Assembly (NCBI GenBank): GCA_903891085.1
Contig: CAITDJ010000084.1
Location: forward strand, 39,490 to 103,489
Length of the DNA: 64,000 bases
Direction: 5' to 3'
Source: an uncultured Bacteroidota bacterium
Lineage (GTDB): Bacteria; Bacteroidota; Bacteroidia; Bacteroidales; F082
In this document: positions 18,772 to 26,971 of the stretch, piece by piece
Layout: every line of letters begins with the position of its first letter
Numbering within the stretch: position 1 is the first letter of the stretch
Made by a program: the position numbers and the translations under genes
Notes under the pieces: generated by a model
What the model saw: only the letters and a program-made list of their open reading frames with translations
The model's database searches: none
Told to the model about the DNA's origin: nothing

Positions 18772-21402
18772 CTAATGATTCAAATTAGTAACAAAATTAA
18801 AAATGATATCCATCGCAAGATTCAATCCTTCCGGATTCTTTCCACCGGCTGATGCCAGCTGTTTTTGACCACCTCCACCTCCAGCAATGGCTTTCGAAGC
18901 TTCTTTTACCAGCAAGGAAGCATCAAGATTTTTTCCATTCACAAGATCATCAGTAATAGCAAGACAAAGCGAAACTTTGCCTTCGTATTTTCCACCAGCA
19001 CAAATAATATGATTCGACCTGCCTGTGCGCATCTGATTACATACATTTTTAATAAACTCAGCATCTTCCTCAATGATACATGGAATGTAAGAAATTCCAC
19101 TGACAATCACTACTGTTTCCAACAAACGTTTTGCCATGACTTTCGCTTTCTCATTGAGTAAAAGTTCGATTTGTTTTTGCCGTGCATGGTTTTCATCGAC
19201 TAGCTGCTGTGTTCCTTTTACCACATCGCCGGTACATTTGATTAATTCTTTCACTAATTGTAATTGATCGACTTGGTGATCCACCCATGTTTGAGCTGCA
19301 AGCCCTGTTAAGGCCTCTACCCTTCGCACACCAGAAGCAATCGCACTTTCAGAAACAATCCGGAAAAATCCAATCTCACCGGTAGATCCAACATGTGTTC
19401 CTCCACACAATTCAATGGAATATTCAGGGTCAAATGATACAACTCTGACAAAATCGCCATATTTTTCACCAAACAAAGCCAATGCACCCATTTCCTTCGC
19501 CTGATCAACAGGCACGTCATAGTTAATATTTCCAGCAATGTTTTCTCTGATTTTTGCATTGACCAGACTTTCCACTTCACGAATCTCTGACGGAGTCATT
19601 TTTCCGAAATGACTGAAATCGAAGCGCAGGCGTTCGTCATCCACCAATGAGCCTTTTTGCTCAACATGAGTACCCAGAACTTTTCTCAATGCGGCATGCA
19701 TCAGATGAGTGGCAGTATGGTTGGAAACTATCTTTTTACGTCGCAATTGATGAACAGTTGCGGTAAATTCATTTTCAATATTTTGCGGAATTTTATCTGA
19801 TAAGTGAACAATTAAATTATTCTCTTTCAGCGTATTAAAAATATTAATCGATTCATCCCCATTATGTAAAACACCGGTATCGCCAACCTGTCCACCAGAT
19901 TCTGCATAAAATGGTGTATTATTCAGAACAATCTCATAATACGTCATTTTCTTGGTCACAACCTGTCGATACCTGATAATTTTTACTTTCGATTCTGTTG
20001 ATGTATAACCAACAAATTCTGTTTTAACAAGTTGATTATCAAGTATAACCCAATCTCCCGCAGCCACTTCGGCTGCTTTACGGGAACGATTTTTCTGTTC
20101 ATCAAGCTTCGACTGAAAACCAGAAAAATCAACATCGAGGTTCTTCTCTTTTGCAAGCAGCTTTGTTAAATCGATTGGAAAACCATAAGTATCGAACAAT
20201 TCGAAGGCGAAATTTCCATCAATTTGCTGCTGATCAGGGTTATTTTTAATGAAGTTTTCAAATTTCCTGATTCCATGCGAAAGGGTTCTCAAAAATGAAT
20301 TTTCTTCTTCAAAAATCACCTTTGAGACCAAGTCCAGTTGGGAAACAATTTCAGGAAAATTCCCTCCCATTTGATTTGATAACACAGGCAACAATTGATA
20401 AACAAATGGTTCCTCGAAGCCAAGAAAGGTATAACCATAGCGCACAGCCCTGCGTAAGATGCGACGAATCACATAACCGGCACCGTTGTTTGAAGGAATC
20501 TGACCATCTGCAATGGCGAAGCTAACTGCGCGTAAATGATCGGCAATCACCCGCATGGCAATATCTTTCTGGGAATCAACACCATAAACAATGTGCGCTA
20601 ACCGGGCAATTTCCTGAATAATGGGTTGAAAAATATCGGTATCGTAATTTGACTTTTTGCCTTGCAATACCATTGTCAAACGCTCGAAACCCATCCCCGT
20701 ATCCACATGCTGGGCCGGTAATTTTGTTAAGCTGCCATTTGACAAACGGTTAAACTCAATAAAAACGAGATTCCATATCTCGATAACCAACGGATGATCA
20801 TTATTGACAAGTGTTTTACCATCAACAGCAGTGCGTTCATCATCGCTACGGATATCGGCATGAATTTCAGAACATGGACCACATGGTCCTGAATCGCCCA
20901 TTTCCCAAAAATTATCCTTTTTACTTCCAAAAAGAATCCTGTCTTCAGGTACATGTTTTTTCCAAAAATCAAATGCTTCATTGTCACGGTCAAGCCCGTC
21001 AGTTTTGTCACCACCATATACTGTCACATACAACCGGTTTTTATCAATTTTCAACACATCGACCAATAACTCCCACGCCCAATCAATTGCATCCTGTTTA
21101 AAATAATCGCCAAACGACCAATTTCCAAGCATTTCGAACATAGTGTGATGATAGGTATCATACCCAACTTCTTCCAGATCATTGTGCTTTCCTGAAACGC
21201 GTAAACATTTCTGTGTATCAGCGATCCGATTATATTTTGCCGGTATATTACCCAGAAATACCTCTTTAAACTGATTCATTCCGGCGTTGGTGAACATGAG
21301 TGTTGGATCGTCTTTCACAACAATGGGTGCTGATGGCACAATGTGGTGCTGTTTTGATTGAAAAAACTCAAGGAAAGTATTGCGAATTTGCGATGAAGTC
21401 AT
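18772..21402 (-). CDS. alaS: Alanyl-tRNA synthetase
   Basis: The 876-residue enzyme has the standard AlaRS layout. The class II aminoacylation core starts MTSSQIRNTFLEFFQSK, with PTLMFTNAGMNQFK and GMGFERLTMVLQGK. The editing domain has HTATHLMHAALRKVLG and the CGGTHV zinc-site motif. The C-terminal DHHA1 domain has the glycine run AGGGGGQKQLASAGG. It charges tRNA-Ala and hydrolyses mischarged Ser- and Gly-tRNA-Ala. The frame is open 46 codons further upstream, but the usual Bacteroidota N-terminus begins at the ATG at 21402, with another ATG two codons before it. It is divergent from an M23 peptidase gene, the conserved neighbourhood in this phylum. Confidence 0.97.
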   Translation of the reverse strand: MTSSQIRNTFLEFFQSKQHHIVPSAPIVVKDDPTLMFTNAGMNQFKEVFLGNIPAKYNRIADTQKCLRVSGKHNDLEEVGYDTYHHTMFEMLGNWSFGDYFKQDAIDWAWELLVDVLKIDKNRLYVTVYGGDKTDGLDRDNEAFDFWKKHVPEDRILFGSKKDNFWEMGDSGPCGPCSEIHADIRSDDERTAVDGKTLVNNDHPLVIEIWNLVFIEFNRLSNGSLTKLPAQHVDTGMGFERLTMVLQGKKSNYDTDIFQPIIQEIARLAHIVYGVDSQKDIAMRVIADHLRAVSFAIADGQIPSNNGAGYVIRRILRRAVRYGYTFLGFEEPFVYQLLPVLSNQMGGNFPEIVSQLDLVSKVIFEEENSFLRTLSHGIRKFENFIKNNPDQQQIDGNFAFELFDTYGFPIDLTKLLAKEKNLDVDFSGFQSKLDEQKNRSRKAAEVAAGDWVILDNQLVKTEFVGYTSTESKVKIIRYRQVVTKKMTYYEIVLNNTPFYAESGGQVGDTGVLHNGDESINIFNTLKENNLIVHLSDKIPQNIENEFTATVHQLRRKKIVSNHTATHLMHAALRKVLGTHVEQKGSLVDDERLRFDFSHFGKMTPSEIREVESLVNAKIRENIAGNINYDVPVDQAKEMGALALFGEKYGDFVRVVSFDPEYSIELCGGTHVGSTGEIGFFRIVSESAIASGVRRVEALTGLAAQTWVDHQVDQLQLVKELIKCTGDVVKGTQQLVDENHARQKQIELLLNEKAKVMAKRLLETVVIVSGISYIPCIIEEDAEFIKNVCNQMRTGRSNHIICAGGKYEGKVSLCLAITDDLVNGKNLDASLLVKEASKAIAGGGGGQKQLASAGGKNPEGLNLAMDIIFNFVTNLNH

Positions 21403-21443
21403 ATACATTTTGCTGTTAATGAATGTTAAGATGAAGTTTGAAG

Positions 21444-21473
21444 TTGCAAATTTAGAGTTTTTAGTTAATTTTG
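21444..21473 (+). promoter_or_regulatory. Candidate promoter of the M23 peptidase gene
   Basis: TTG at 21444-21446 and TAATTTTG at 21466-21473 are separated by 19 nt, close to the Bacteroidota -33/-7 layout (TTTG, 19-21 nt, TAnnTTTG). The transcript would begin near 21480, about 40 nt before the ATG at 21521. Confidence 0.5.
21447..21454 (-). promoter_or_regulatory. Candidate -7 element for alaS
   Basis: TAAATTTG on the minus strand fits TAnnTTTG and gives a leader of about 35-40 nt to the alaS ATG. It falls inside the spacer of the plus-strand promoter candidate for the M23 peptidase, so the two promoters overlap. Confidence 0.4.
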
Positions 21474-21520
21474 TCGTATTCAATTTAAACATCACTGAAA
21501 TTGAGTATGTTATTTTTCCT

Positions 21521-22492
21521 ATGAAAGCGCATAAATACATCTTTAACCCAATGACATTGACCTACGAGAAATTTCGTCTCGGATGGCGTCAGAAATTGGT
21601 GCGCTTTACTTATTTTTTAATCACTACCGGAGCTTTTGCAACAGGTTTTGTGTTTATCTGGTATAACTTTTTTGGTTCTCCCAAAGAACGAATGCAAAAG
21701 CGTGAGTTGGAGTATATGAAGCTTCAATATGAGATGATGACTGACCGGCTTAATTCACTTGATGCACTGCTGGCGGATATGCAGCAGCGCGATGACAATA
21801 TTTATCGGGTAATTTTTGAAGCCGATCCGATACCCGGCTCTGTAAGAAAAGCCGGTTACGGAGGTGTTGACCGATATGAAAATATGGAAGGATATGCGAA
21901 TTCTGACTTTATGATTGAGATGGCCAAAAAAATTGACAAAGTTGCTAGTCAATTATATGTGCAGTCGAAATCATACGATGAAGTATTTGAAATGGCCAAA
22001 AATAAATCGGTGATGCTCAGCTCGATACCTGCTATTCAACCAGTCAAAACGAATGATATGCGTCGCATTTCATCTTTTTTCGGTGTGCGCTTAGACCCTT
22101 ATTACAAAGTAAACAAGTTTCATCAGGGCGTTGATTTTTCAGCCCCGATCGGCACTGACATTTTCGCACCAGGTAATGGCAAGGTAATTGAGGCAGAAGT
22201 GTCGCGTTGGGGCTATGGAAAGAGTTTAACGATTGATCACGGATTCGGCTTTCAAACAACTTACAGCCACTTGAGTAAATTCAAAGTGAAAGCCGGGGAT
22301 TATGTAAAACGTGGTCAACTGATTGGTGCGGTAGGAAATTCAGGAAAATCAACTGCTCCGCATTTGCATTATGAAGTACATAAAAATGGGCAGCCCATCA
22401 ACCCCATCCACTTCTTTTTTAATGATTTAACTCCGGAAGAATACGAACAGATCATCGAACTTTCTTCGTTCCCTAGTCAAACAATGGATTAA
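21521..22492 (+). CDS. M23-family peptidoglycan endopeptidase with one membrane helix
   Basis: A 323-residue protein from the ATG at 21521 (MKAHKYIFNPMTL); the in-frame sequence before it is unlike protein. A basic N-terminus and one transmembrane helix at ~29-50 anchor it in the inner membrane. A coiled-coil stretch follows at ~60-95, then an M23 (lysostaphin-like) domain with HQGVD and HLHYEVHKNG, which contain the HxxxD and HxH zinc ligands. The domain should cleave peptidoglycan cross-bridges during cell growth or division, or act as a degenerate regulator; all zinc ligands are present, so activity is likely. It is divergent from alaS and followed 10 nt later by a MerR regulator. Confidence 0.92.
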   Translation: MKAHKYIFNPMTLTYEKFRLGWRQKLVRFTYFLITTGAFATGFVFIWYNFFGSPKERMQKRELEYMKLQYEMMTDRLNSLDALLADMQQRDDNIYRVIFEADPIPGSVRKAGYGGVDRYENMEGYANSDFMIEMAKKIDKVASQLYVQSKSYDEVFEMAKNKSVMLSSIPAIQPVKTNDMRRISSFFGVRLDPYYKVNKFHQGVDFSAPIGTDIFAPGNGKVIEAEVSRWGYGKSLTIDHGFGFQTTYSHLSKFKVKAGDYVKRGQLIGAVGNSGKSTAPHLHYEVHKNGQPINPIHFFFNDLTPEEYEQIIELSSFPSQTMD

Positions 22493-22502
22493 TTTAAATA
22501 TT

Positions 22503-22844
22503 ATGCCAAAAGCTGTCAAAATATACTACAGCATTGGAGAGGTGTCTTCCATGTTTAATGTTAACACCTCCCTGATCAGGTTTTGGGAAAAGGAATTTAA
22601 TGTTTTAAAACCAAAAAAAAATAAAAAAGGTAACCGGCTTTTCACGGAACGGGATGTGACCTATCTGCACATGATTTATCATCTTGTCAAAGAAAAAGGC
22701 TACACATTACAAGGAGCCAAAGATGAATTAAAAAACAATTTTGACGAGGTTGAGCACAAGGTTGTTGTAAAAGCGACATTACAACATCTAAAGAATTTTC
22801 TCGTCGGGCTGGATCAGGAATTGGCCTCGAAGAAGAATATCTAA
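22503..22844 (+). CDS. MerR-family transcriptional regulator
   Basis: A 113-residue protein. The N-terminal winged helix-turn-helix is clear (YYSIGEVSSMFNVNTSLIRFWEK at ~8-30), followed by the wing (KKNKKGNRLFTERDV) and a dimerisation helix. It lacks the long ligand-binding or cysteine-rich C-terminus of metal sensors, so the effector is unknown. The family twists long-spacer promoters to activate them. It starts 10 nt after the M23 stop and is probably cotranscribed with it; the alaS / M23 / MerR set is conserved in Bacteroidota, which hints at a cell-wall-linked role (inference). Confidence 0.9.
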   Translation: MPKAVKIYYSIGEVSSMFNVNTSLIRFWEKEFNVLKPKKNKKGNRLFTERDVTYLHMIYHLVKEKGYTLQGAKDELKNNFDEVEHKVVVKATLQHLKNFLVGLDQELASKKNI

Positions 22845-22880
22845 GATTATGTGAATGATTGGGTTATGAAATGAAAAACC

Positions 22881-22917
22881 TGAATTCTATCGGTGACCAA
22901 TTCAAGTTCTTTTTTGA
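22881..22917 (+). terminator. Weak terminator-like hairpin after the MerR gene
   Basis: TGAATT (22881-22886) pairs with AATTCA (22899-22904) around a 12-nt loop, followed within 4 nt by a T-rich tract (CTTTTTTG). The 6-bp AT-rich stem is weak, but its place between two convergent genes supports a terminator. Confidence 0.3.
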
Positions 22918-22935
22918 CTAAACAAGATAAACTCA

Positions 22936-23901
22936 CTAAAAATATTTCTTTTTCACGAGATAATTCGTTACATAGTCTTTTACACCATCCTCGAGTGAAG
23001 TGAAAATACCAGGATAACCAGCATTTCTGAGTTTGGTCATTTCCGCCTCTGTAAAATACTGGTATTTATCCCGAATATCAACAGGGGTATCAATAAATTC
23101 AATTTCCGGTTTTATTTTTAAGGCAGCAAATGTGGCAAGTGCCAGATCATAAAATGTTCGGGCTTGTCCGGTTCCAAGGTTGTAAATGCCACTTTCGGGC
23201 CTGTTTGCCATGAGAAAATTAATCACCTCAGCAACATCCTTTACATAAACAAAATCGCGTAATTGTTTACCATCTTCAAAATCAGGACGGTGTGATTTAA
23301 ACAATTTAACTTTTCCTGTATCATTGATCTGTTGAAAAGCATGAAAAATAACAGAAGCCATGCGTGCTTTGTGAAATTCGTTGGAACCATACACATTAAA
23401 AAACTTCAGTCCAGCCCAAAATGGCGGTTGATCTTCCTGCTGAATTGCCCATTTGTCGAATTCGTTTTTCGAATCTCCATATGGATTTAGTGGCTTCAAT
23501 TTAAACATCCTGGTTTCATCTTCGCTATAACCATACTCTCCCAAACCATAAGTAGCAGCAGATGAAGCATAAATAAGTGGAATCTTAAATTTTGAACAGA
23601 GTTTCCAGACTGAAATAGAATAATCCAGATTCAATTCATCGAAAATTTTCCGGTCAAACTCAGTTGTATCGGTACGAGCGCCAAGATGAATTACATTGGA
23701 TACTTCTTTCGAATGCATTTCAAACCAGTTAAAAAACAAATTACGGTCTACAAGGGATGAAAACTTCTTTGTCTTATAATTTGGTTCCTTCATTGGCCTA
23801 TTAAAATCATCAACCAACACAAGATTGGCATGGCCTTTTTCATTCAAAGTTCCAGCAACAACACTTCCTATAAAACCCGCAGCACCTGTAATTACAATCA
23901 T
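22936..23901 (-). CDS. hldD: ADP-L-glycero-D-manno-heptose 6-epimerase
   Basis: A 321-residue extended SDR. The NAD(P)-binding motif GAAGFIGS is at residues 6-13, the serine region SSAATYG near 110-116, and the catalytic pair in NPYGDSK (YxxxK). KFFNVYG and the final substrate-binding stretch complete the NAD-epimerase pattern. The family makes ADP-L-glycero-D-manno-heptose, the heptose donor for the LPS inner core, in the cytoplasm. The frame extends 16 codons further upstream, but MIVITGAAGF from the ATG at 23901 is canonical. A close paralogue doing another nucleotide-sugar epimerisation cannot be excluded, but the sequence fits HldD best. Confidence 0.88.
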   Translation of the reverse strand: MIVITGAAGFIGSVVAGTLNEKGHANLVLVDDFNRPMKEPNYKTKKFSSLVDRNLFFNWFEMHSKEVSNVIHLGARTDTTEFDRKIFDELNLDYSISVWKLCSKFKIPLIYASSAATYGLGEYGYSEDETRMFKLKPLNPYGDSKNEFDKWAIQQEDQPPFWAGLKFFNVYGSNEFHKARMASVIFHAFQQINDTGKVKLFKSHRPDFEDGKQLRDFVYVKDVAEVINFLMANRPESGIYNLGTGQARTFYDLALATFAALKIKPEIEFIDTPVDIRDKYQYFTEAEMTKLRNAGYPGIFTSLEDGVKDYVTNYLVKKKYF

Positions 23902-23918
23902 TGTGTTTAATTTTACGA

Positions 23919-23926
23919 CAAATTTA
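23919..23926 (-). promoter_or_regulatory. Candidate -7 element for hldD
   Basis: TAAATTTG on the minus strand matches TAnnTTTG exactly and would give a leader of about 10-15 nt before the ATG at 23901. No -33 TTTG is evident. Confidence 0.4.
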
Positions 23927-24045
23927 AGAATTTTACAATTATTAACCACAGCGTTGTCGGAGTTTTAAGGTACTTTTATCAACCCAAATTAAAATCTATG
24001 CACGTTTACTTATTATACCCGTCTGTTGTTTTAAACATGTGATAA

Positions 24046-25917
24046 ATGATGAAAAATCGATCCTGCCAAGCTCTCTATACATTTGTAACCTTACTTACTT
24101 TTCTATTATTAATTTCATCTTCGATCACTTCCCAGATTCAGGAAGGTGGAATGCCAATGCTATTGCATGAAGATTTCCCGGTTAAAACAATCACCATTCA
24201 ATATGAGAAATCAGTAAAAGACTTTCAGGGCAACAACCAATTTCCATTACTCATCGGGCATACACAAGCTGTTCTTATCCAGCCCAATGAAATAGAAAAC
24301 TGGCATTATCTGGATGCAGCCCAAACCAAAATATGGCGTATTCATCTCAAATTTAATTCGGTTTCAAAACATATTTTATATTTCAGTCAATTTTATCCGG
24401 GTGAGAACGGCCGACTGTTTGCTTTTGATAAAAACAGGATGAAAGTAATCGGTGCATTTACAAAACGAAGCAAAAGTCTATCCAACGAATTTGCATTTGA
24501 AACGATGGAAACATCCGAATTAATCATTCAGTTTGAAACATCTTCAACATCAAATGATTATCAAATCATTATCAATGAAATTGGTTTCATTGATACCGAC
24601 GAAATCAACACAGGATTTGGTTCATCAGGTGCATGCGAAGTGAATATCAATTGTGCCGAAGGAGATGCATGGAAGTATATTAAACAAGGGGTTGCAAGAG
24701 TGCTGGTAAAGAATGGTAGTTCACTATTTTATTGTACAGGAACATTGATAAACAACACATTACGGAATTATAGCCCCTACTTTCTGACAGCAAATCATTG
24801 TGGCGAAGGGGCAAGCATTTCAGATTACAATCAATGGATATTTGATTTCAATTATGAAGGAGAATTCTGCCCTGATCCGTCAACTGAACCCAATAAACAA
24901 TCCATTGTTGGAGCCAGTTTAAAAGCTTCAGGAGCAACCTATTCGGGTTCTGATTTCAAACTTTTGTTATTAAACCAATCTGTGCCAGCCGACTTCATGC
25001 CTTTTTTTAATGGCTGGACACGTGATGAATCTATTTCACAGACAGGAGTTGGTATTCACCATCCCCAGGGTGATATCAAAAAGATCTCAACGTATACCGA
25101 AATCCCTATCTCAACCGATTATGATGGAAATACAGCAAATATGGCCGGCAAATACTGGAAAACAGTATGGACAGAAACACCAGGCGGCTATGGTGTTACC
25201 GAGGGTGGATCTTCGGGCTCACCGCTTTTTAATGCCAGTGGACAAATTATTGGTTCATTAACAGGTGGTAAATCTGACTGTTCAGCATTGAATGAAGCAG
25301 ATTATTATGGTAAATTCAGCAAAAGCTGGACCGATAACGGTAGCAGTGAAGCATTTCAATTGCAACCCTGGCTCGATCCCAACAATAGCGGAATCGGAGG
25401 GTTGGAAGGAATGGGTATTGATGATTCATTGCTGGTTGCCGATTTTACCGTTGATTTCAATGAAATTAATATCAACCAGCATATTAACTTCGAAAATATT
25501 GCCTTTGGTAGAATTACCAAATATGAATGGTTTTTTGAAGGAGCAATACCAGCAGTAAGTAATGAACCGAATCCAAAAAACGTTACCTATTCTTCTTTTG
25601 GGGACTTTGATGTAAAACTTATCGTATCAAATAATTTCACTGCTGACACCATTGAAAAACATGATTTTATCCGGGTGAAACCATTTCTGTATCCTAATCC
25701 TTGCCGTGGGACAGTCATCATAAATTTTGGCATTGAAATACCTGAAGAAATAAACATTCAACTGACCGACCTTACCGGAAGAAATGTTTCTTTTATCGAA
25801 AAAACAGAAGGAACAAAAATCATTCTGTCGATTGACCCAATAAATACTGGATTGTATATTTTAAGTGTAAAGACAACTGACTCAGAAAAGAATATTAAAC
25901 TACTTATTATCAAATAG
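24046..25917 (+). CDS. T9SS-exported trypsin-like (lysyl endopeptidase-type) serine protease
   Basis: A 623-residue secreted protein. After a signal peptide (~11-30) comes a ~160-residue pro-region, then a chymotrypsin-fold domain from about residue 192. The catalytic triad is His251 (LTANHC), Asp303 (GSDFKLLLL) and Ser390 (GGSSGSPLF). A PKD-like domain with EWFFEGAIPAVSNEPNPKNV lies at ~475-545, and the C-terminal ~75 residues form a type A sorting domain (FLYPNPCRGTVIINF, then a GLYILSVK strand). The catalytic domain resembles the lysyl endopeptidases of bacteria, with several Cys for disulphides, but Lys specificity is not proven here. It is probably released or anchored at the surface by T9SS. 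The stop codon abuts the stop of the next gene with no spacing. Confidence 0.88.
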   Translation: MMKNRSCQALYTFVTLLTFLLLISSSITSQIQEGGMPMLLHEDFPVKTITIQYEKSVKDFQGNNQFPLLIGHTQAVLIQPNEIENWHYLDAAQTKIWRIHLKFNSVSKHILYFSQFYPGENGRLFAFDKNRMKVIGAFTKRSKSLSNEFAFETMETSELIIQFETSSTSNDYQIIINEIGFIDTDEINTGFGSSGACEVNINCAEGDAWKYIKQGVARVLVKNGSSLFYCTGTLINNTLRNYSPYFLTANHCGEGASISDYNQWIFDFNYEGEFCPDPSTEPNKQSIVGASLKASGATYSGSDFKLLLLNQSVPADFMPFFNGWTRDESISQTGVGIHHPQGDIKKISTYTEIPISTDYDGNTANMAGKYWKTVWTETPGGYGVTEGGSSGSPLFNASGQIIGSLTGGKSDCSALNEADYYGKFSKSWTDNGSSEAFQLQPWLDPNNSGIGGLEGMGIDDSLLVADFTVDFNEININQHINFENIAFGRITKYEWFFEGAIPAVSNEPNPKNVTYSSFGDFDVKLIVSNNFTADTIEKHDFIRVKPFLYPNPCRGTVIINFGIEIPEEINIQLTDLTGRNVSFIEKTEGTKIILSIDPINTGLYILSVKTTDSEKNIKLLIIK

Positions 25918-26970
25918 TTATTCTATTTCTCTTGCACTGGTGTATGTTTCCCATTTTTCAACAACTTGCTTAAAGTCAGCTGGAAGATCTGAATTGAAAT
26001 GCATTTCTACGTTGGTCATCGGATGCCGAAAACCAATCGATTTGGCGTGCAGCGCTTGTCGTGGCAGTATCTTGAAACAGTTTTCGATAAACTGTTTGTA
26101 TTTGGTAAAAGTTGTGCCCTTTATAATAGTATCCCCACCGTACCATGGATCGTTGAAGAGCGGATGTCCAATGAATTTGAAGTGAACACGAATCTGGTGT
26201 GTTCTTCCTGTCTCAAGTTTGCACTCAACAAGGGTAACGTATCCAAATCGCTGCAAAACCTGGTAATGTGTGACTGCTTCCCTGCCATATGAACCATCTT
26301 CATACACAGACATTACCTTACGGTCGCGCACGCTGCGGCCAATATTGCCTGTAATGGTACCGCTATCCTCCTCAAATCCACCCCAAACAAGGGCATTGTA
26401 GCGGCGCTCGATGGTATGATCGAAAAACTGCTTTGCAAGTCGTGTTTGAGATAATTCATCTTTTGCAATAATCAATAAACCAGAAGTATCCTTATCAATG
26501 CGGTGCACAAGGTAACCATGCTTATTTTCAATGGTTTGTCCAGTCTTTTCGAAATAATACATCAGTGCATGTAATAAGGTGCCGGTAAAATTACCATGAC
26601 CGGGATGCACAACGAGATCGGGTTGTTTGTTTATGATTAGCAGATATTGATCTTCATACACAATATCCAAAGGGATATTTTCGGGGAAAATTTCAACATC
26701 CCTTGGCGGATAACTAAATACAACGGTTATTATATCTTCGGGTTTAATCCTGTAATTTGATTTTACTACCTTATTGTTAACCAATATATTACCCGCCTTA
26801 GCTGTCTGCTGAATTTTGTTGCGTGAGATATTTTCAATGCGGTTTAACAGAAACAAATCGACCCTTAACTGTGCCTGCCCTTTATCAACTACGATGCGAA
26901 AATGTTCGTATAATTCACTGTTCTCATCGGCAGTTTCTAATTCAATAATCTCATCGTTCTGTATTGTCAT
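25918..26970 (-). CDS. RluA/RluD-family 23S rRNA pseudouridine synthase
   Basis: A 350-residue enzyme from the ATG at 26970, which starts 1 nt after the stop of the T9SS gene. Residues ~34-95 form an S4 RNA-binding domain, then the pseudouridine synthase domain with HRIDKDTSGL at 156-165, where Asp159 is the catalytic aspartate. LLHALMYYF, RRYNALVWG and GRTHQIRVHFK are further family motifs. By layout (S4 plus RluD-type core) it probably modifies 23S rRNA helix 69, but substrate is inferred. A TTG four codons upstream would give an 11-nt overlap with the previous gene; the ATG is preferred. Confidence 0.92.
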   Translation of the reverse strand: MTIQNDEIIELETADENSELYEHFRIVVDKGQAQLRVDLFLLNRIENISRNKIQQTAKAGNILVNNKVVKSNYRIKPEDIITVVFSYPPRDVEIFPENIPLDIVYEDQYLLIINKQPDLVVHPGHGNFTGTLLHALMYYFEKTGQTIENKHGYLVHRIDKDTSGLLIIAKDELSQTRLAKQFFDHTIERRYNALVWGGFEEDSGTITGNIGRSVRDRKVMSVYEDGSYGREAVTHYQVLQRFGYVTLVECKLETGRTHQIRVHFKFIGHPLFNDPWYGGDTIIKGTTFTKYKQFIENCFKILPRQALHAKSIGFRHPMTNVEMHFNSDLPADFKQVVEKWETYTSAREIE

Positions 26971-26971
26971 A

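Noticed and set aside
20811..21101. Plus-strand open frames inside alaS and secA (also 8896-9345)
   Set aside because: They lie fully within strongly conserved genes on the other strand, have no promoter, and show no protein-like pattern.
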